Source: Bacillota bacterium
GTDB taxonomy: Bacteria > Bacillota > Clostridia > Christensenellales > UMGS416
Direction: 5' to 3'
Assembly: GCA_023428265.1 (NCBI GenBank)
Contig: JAEYYW010000009.1
Coordinates: 1 to 7,932 of the forward strand
DNA length: 7,932 nt
Position 1 is the stretch's first letter; each line of letters starts with the position of its first letter. Position numbers and translations under genes: made by a program. A model generated the notes under the pieces. That model was not told where the DNA came from, made no database searches, and was given only the letters and a program-made list of their open reading frames with translations. Shown here one piece after another: positions 5,932 to 7,932 of this stretch.

Positions 5932-6707
5932 ATCTTCCTGCCTTCCTCACAATGCTCGATGAATTCCTCCGAGAGGTCATTATAGGCCACGGTGCCGCTA
6001 CAAGTGGGATCATAAAGCAGCACCGGCAGGCCATGGCTGGGCGCTTCACTCAGGCGCACGTTTCGGGGGATCAGCGTGGAATAGACGCGGTTGTTGAAAT
6101 GGCGGCGCACTTCCTCCACCACCTGCAGCGACAGATTGGTGCGGGAGTCAAACATTGTGAGCACCACGCCTTCCACTTCCAGCGCCGGGTTCAGGTGCCG
6201 CCGCACCAACGAGACGGTGTTCATCAGCTGGCTCAGGCCCTCCAGCGCGTAAAACTCGCATTGTATCGGCACCAGCAGCTTGTCCGCCGCCGTCAGCGCG
6301 TTCAATGTGAGCAGGCCCAGCGACGGCGGGCAGTCAATGAACACATAGTCATAGTCGTTCTTCAGCGCCGCCAGCTTGCCCTTCAGGATGTGCTCCCTTG
6401 CCATGGCGGAGACCAGCTCCACCTCAGCACCCACCAGGTCGGTGGAAGCGGGGATCAGCTTCAGATTGTCCAGCATCGTGGGCAGCACCGCCTGCTCCGC
6501 AGGAAGATCGTTGATCAAGATGTCGTAGACCGTATGCCGTACACTCTTCTTATTAATGCCGAAACCGCTGGTGCTGTTGCCCTGCGGATCCATATCGATC
6601 AGCAGCACGCTGATATCACGGGCTGCGATGCATGCACTCAGGTTCACGGCCGTGGTGGTTTTGCCCACGCCGCCCTTTTGGTTGGCGATCGTAATGATTG
6701 TTCCCAA
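5928..6707 (-). CDS. soj: Chromosome partitioning ATPase ParA / Soj
   Basis: A 259-aa deviant Walker ATPase that binds DNA as an ATP dimer, is switched by Spo0J-parS, and in Bacillus also regulates DnaA. Walker A is KGGVGKTTT (11-19), with signature Lys11 and Lys16. The switch I segment DMDPQGN is at 39-45 and Walker B FIDCPPS has Asp125. The sequence is full length (B. subtilis Soj is 253 aa). The start is TTG at 6707, chosen because GGGAGGTG ends 5 nt before it and because MGTIITIANQKGG is the family N-terminus; the open frame upstream runs through the promoter, both parS sites and a repeat, so it is not coding. It leads the soj-spo0J-rsmG operon, and the parS sites just upstream suggest Spo0J can influence its own transcription. 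Confidence 0.97.
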   Translation of the reverse strand: MGTIITIANQKGGVGKTTTAVNLSACIAARDISVLLIDMDPQGNSTSGFGINKKSVRHTVYDILINDLPAEQAVLPTMLDNLKLIPASTDLVGAEVELVSAMAREHILKGKLAALKNDYDYVFIDCPPSLGLLTLNALTAADKLLVPIQCEFYALEGLSQLMNTVSLVRRHLNPALEVEGVVLTMFDSRTNLSLQVVEEVRRHFNNRVYSTLIPRNVRLSEAPSHGLPVLLYDPTCSGTVAYNDLSEEFIEHCEEGRKI

Positions 6708-6712
6708 TCTCG

Positions 6713-6720
6713 CACCTCCC
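6713..6720 (-). promoter_or_regulatory. Ribosome binding site fixing the soj TTG start
   Basis: GGGAGGTG on the minus strand lies 5 nt before TTG 6707-6705. No ATG or GTG occurs at a suitable distance, so this site decides the start. Confidence 0.8.
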
Positions 6721-6732
6721 CCATACAGGACT

Positions 6733-6738
6733 ATTATA
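6733..6738 (-). promoter_or_regulatory. -10 element of the soj-spo0J-rsmG promoter
   Basis: A perfect TATAAT on the minus strand lies 25 nt before the soj start and predicts a leader of about 19 nt. The -35 region (TTTCTC at 6761-6756) is weak. The nearer parS is centred about 47 bp upstream of the -10, so bound Spo0J would sit just behind RNA polymerase. Confidence 0.5.
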
Positions 6739-6774
6739 TATGAATTCTGTGGGCAGAGAAAGGATGGAATGCAA

Positions 6775-6790
6775 TGTTCCACGTGAAACA
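6775..6790. promoter_or_regulatory. parS site 1
   Basis: TGTTCCACGTGAAACA matches the known ParB/Spo0J parS consensus TGTTTCACGTGAAACA at 15 of 16 positions; the change (T to C at 6779) is in the half nearer soj. Confidence 0.93.
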
Positions 6791-6837
6791 TTGCCAGAAA
6801 CCCCATACCCCCACCCCAGTGGTGTAAAAGAGGAAGA

Positions 6838-6853
6838 TGTTTCACGTGGAACA
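6838..6853. promoter_or_regulatory. parS site 2
   Basis: TGTTTCACGTGGAACA matches the parS consensus at 15 of 16 positions (A to G at 6849) and is the exact reverse complement of site 1. The centres of the two sites are 63 bp apart, close to six helical turns. Confidence 0.93.
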
Positions 6854-6862
6854 TTATCCAGA
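6854..6862 (+). promoter_or_regulatory. DnaA-box-like 9-mer next to parS
   Basis: TTATCCAGA differs from the DnaA box TTATCCACA at one position and starts directly after parS site 2. It is the only such site seen, with no box cluster or AT-rich unwinding region, so this is not an origin on present evidence. Confidence 0.25.
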
Positions 6863-6899
6863 ATATACAATATTGCGCTCTCCCCCGCTCATTGTATGA

Positions 6900-7023
6900 G
6901 CACTCACCCCCCGGCCCCCTCTCCCACGCTGTGCGAGAGGGGGAGCGTTTTATCAAGAGAACGCACTTTTTCTCTATAACCCCCCTCTCGCGCTTGCGGG
7001 AGAGGGGGTTGGGGGGTGAGTGC
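6900..7023. repeat. MITE/REP-like inverted-repeat element, 124 bp
   Basis: The 26-bp ends (6900-6925 and 6998-7023) are inverted copies differing at two adjacent positions, and both begin GCACTCACC read inward. Inside, each half has its own palindrome with CCCCCTCTC/GAGAGGGGG arms (about 6916-6943 and 6981-7007), and the centre has GCGTT/AACGC (6945-6949 with 6960-6964). The composition, with long C and G runs, differs from the flanks. It has no coding capacity and no clear target-site duplication. It resembles the dispersed intergenic CCCTCTCCC-type repeats found in many bacterial genomes; copy number here is unknown. Confidence 0.7.
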
Positions 7024-7059
7024 CTACCCTGGGGCGAACAATTATCAAATAGGCCCCTT

Positions 7060-7089
7060 TTGACACCCACCCTTCATCTGTTGTATGAT
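7060..7089 (+). promoter_or_regulatory. Promoter of the aminotransferase gene
   Basis: TTGACA (7060-7065, perfect) and TATGAT (7084-7089, 5/6) are separated by 18 nt, 28 nt before the start codon. This is the best housekeeping-type promoter in the window and starts just after the inverted-repeat element. Confidence 0.75.
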
Positions 7090-7117
7090 AAATCAACCTT
7101 TCCCAAGGAGAATTCAC

Positions 7118-7932
7118 ATGATTGCAAAGCAAATCGCGGAAAGCCTCAAGGGCGGCTCCATGATCCGTAAAATGTTTGAGGAAGGCGCCCGCCTGAAGAA
7201 GATCTACGGTGATGACAACGTGTATGATTTCTCCATCGGCAACCCCGACGCCGAGCCGCCGAGGGAGACCATGGCCGCGTTGCGGGAGCTGGTTGACCAG
7301 CCCAGCATCCACAAATATATGCCCAACGCCGGCTTTGCGGATGTGCGCGAGGCGGTGGCCGCCTGGGAGGGGAAACGGGCCGGCATGGCGCTGCCCGCCA
7401 GCCGGGTCGTCATGACTGCCGGGGCCGCCGGCGGCATGAACGCGGTGTTGAAAGCGATCCTGGACCCCGGCGACGAAGTGATCGTGATCGCTCCTTATTT
7501 CCTGGAGTATTTTTACTATATCCGCAACCACGGCGGCGTGCCGGTGGTGGTCAAGAGCGATGCCGAAACCTTTTTGCCGGACGCTGCGGCGGTGGCGGCG
7601 GCGGTGACGGAGCGCACCAAGGCCATCATCATCAACACACCTCACAATCCCACCGGTGTGGTGTATGACAGGGCCACGCTGCAGGCGCTGGCCGTAGCAC
7701 TGGAAGAAGCGGGCGGCAGGGTGGGCCGCGACATTTATGTGCTGGCCGACGAACCTTATAAGCAGCTTTTGTATGAAGGCGAGCTGCCGGCTTCGCTGGC
7801 GATTTTCCGCAACGGCATTGTGATCAACTCCTTCAGCAAGTCGCTCTCGCTGCCCGGGGAACGCATCGGCTATGTGGCCGTGCACCCGGAGGCTGCCGAC
7901 GGCGAGCAGCTGATGGCGGCGCTGGCATTCAC
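7118..7932 (+). CDS. PLP-dependent aminotransferase, class I/II (3' end outside window)
   Basis: The first 271 codons of a fold-type I aminotransferase; the frame is open to the window edge. The ATG has AAGGAG 7 nt upstream. The cofactor-site residues are all present: AGAAGGMN (101-108) near the phosphate, Asn177 in NTPHNPTG, Asp211 and Tyr214 in LADEPY, the Schiff-base Lys241 in NSFSKSLSLPGERIGY, and Arg249. The N-terminus (MIAKQIAESLKGGSMIRKMF) and DFSIGNPDAEPP resemble the aspartate/aromatic aminotransferase-like proteins common in Clostridia. It transfers an amino group between an amino acid and a 2-oxo acid, but the substrate cannot be read from this part. It is divergent from soj and appears to have its own promoter. 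Confidence 0.93.
   Translation, partial: MIAKQIAESLKGGSMIRKMFEEGARLKKIYGDDNVYDFSIGNPDAEPPRETMAALRELVDQPSIHKYMPNAGFADVREAVAAWEGKRAGMALPASRVVMTAGAAGGMNAVLKAILDPGDEVIVIAPYFLEYFYYIRNHGGVPVVVKSDAETFLPDAAAVAAAVTERTKAIIINTPHNPTGVVYDRATLQALAVALEEAGGRVGRDIYVLADEPYKQLLYEGELPASLAIFRNGIVINSFSKSLSLPGERIGYVAVHPEAADGEQLMAALAF

Noticed and set aside
6616..6870. Minus-strand open frames with peptides such as MFHVKH and MFHVEH
   Set aside because: These are translations of parS (ATG TTT CAC GTG), a frequent false gene start; no ribosome binding site or protein-like sequence follows.
6708..7070. Upstream extension of soj to an ATG at 7070 (380 aa)
   Set aside because: It would translate the promoter, both parS sites and the inverted-repeat element; Soj homologues begin at MGTIITIANQKGG, where the ribosome binding site is.
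6892..7088. Direct repeat TTGTATGA at 6892-6899 and 7081-7088 as a target-site duplication of the repeat element
   Set aside because: The right copy is 57 bp past the element's end, and an 8-mer repeat in this much sequence is expected by chance; it also forms part of the aminotransferase -10.
1591..7858. CCCGGG cores at 1591, 3590 and 7853 as Noc binding sites (ATTTCCCGGGAAAT)
   Set aside because: The flanking bases do not match the A/T-rich arms, and all three lie in coding sequence of ordinary composition.
5874..7885. Long open frames opposite soj (5874-6743, plus) and opposite the aminotransferase (6974-7885, minus)
   Set aside because: GC-rich antisense shadows: low-complexity Gln/His/Arg-rich translations, no ribosome binding sites, and well supported genes on the other strand.

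Overview
The window is a GC-rich stretch (about 60 % or more by eye) from a bacterial chromosome. It most resembles a high-GC clostridial Firmicute, of the Oscillospirales/Christensenellales type. That placement is inferred from a true Noc protein next to Spo0J/ParB, a Soj/ParA-Spo0J pair with near-consensus Firmicute-type parS sites, strong AGGAGG-type ribosome binding sites, frequent TTG starts, and housekeeping -35/-10 promoters. No phage, transposase, CRISPR, rRNA or tRNA was seen.

Layout. (1) 1-2109, plus strand: a cytoplasmic GH42 beta-galactosidase behind an extended -10 promoter. (2) 2119-2901, minus: a RadC-family JAMM protein, convergent with the galactosidase; the galactosidase terminator hairpin lies inside the 3' end of radC. 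(3) 2902-3072: a divergent intergenic region with a symmetric promoter-like inverted repeat. (4) 3073-3279, plus: a 68-aa CopZ/Atx1-like heavy-metal-binding protein, convergent with noc and only 2 bp from it. (5) 3282-4115, minus: noc, the nucleoid occlusion protein, behind a hairpin-rich leader (4116-4315). (6) 4304-5065, minus: rsmG and its intrinsic terminator. (7) 5062-6707, minus: spo0J (parB) and soj (parA), which overlap each other and rsmG by 4 bp, forming a soj-spo0J-rsmG operon. (8) 6708-7117, about 410 bp without a gene: the soj promoter, two parS sites in inverted orientation, a DnaA-box-like 9-mer, a 124-bp MITE/REP-like inverted-repeat element, and a near-consensus promoter for the next gene. 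(9) 7118-7932, plus: the first 271 codons of a class I/II PLP-dependent aminotransferase that runs off the window.

How it works together. Regions 5-8 are the origin-proximal chromosome organisation locus. Spo0J loads at parS as a CTP-dependent clamp, Soj ATPase acts on Spo0J-parS for origin segregation and control of DnaA, Noc (a ParB paralogue with changed DNA specificity) keeps division away from the nucleoid, and RsmG modifies 16S rRNA. The galactosidase, RadC, metal-binding protein and aminotransferase are unrelated neighbours. The least explained parts are the structured 200-bp rsmG-noc gap and the large inverted-repeat element beside parS.
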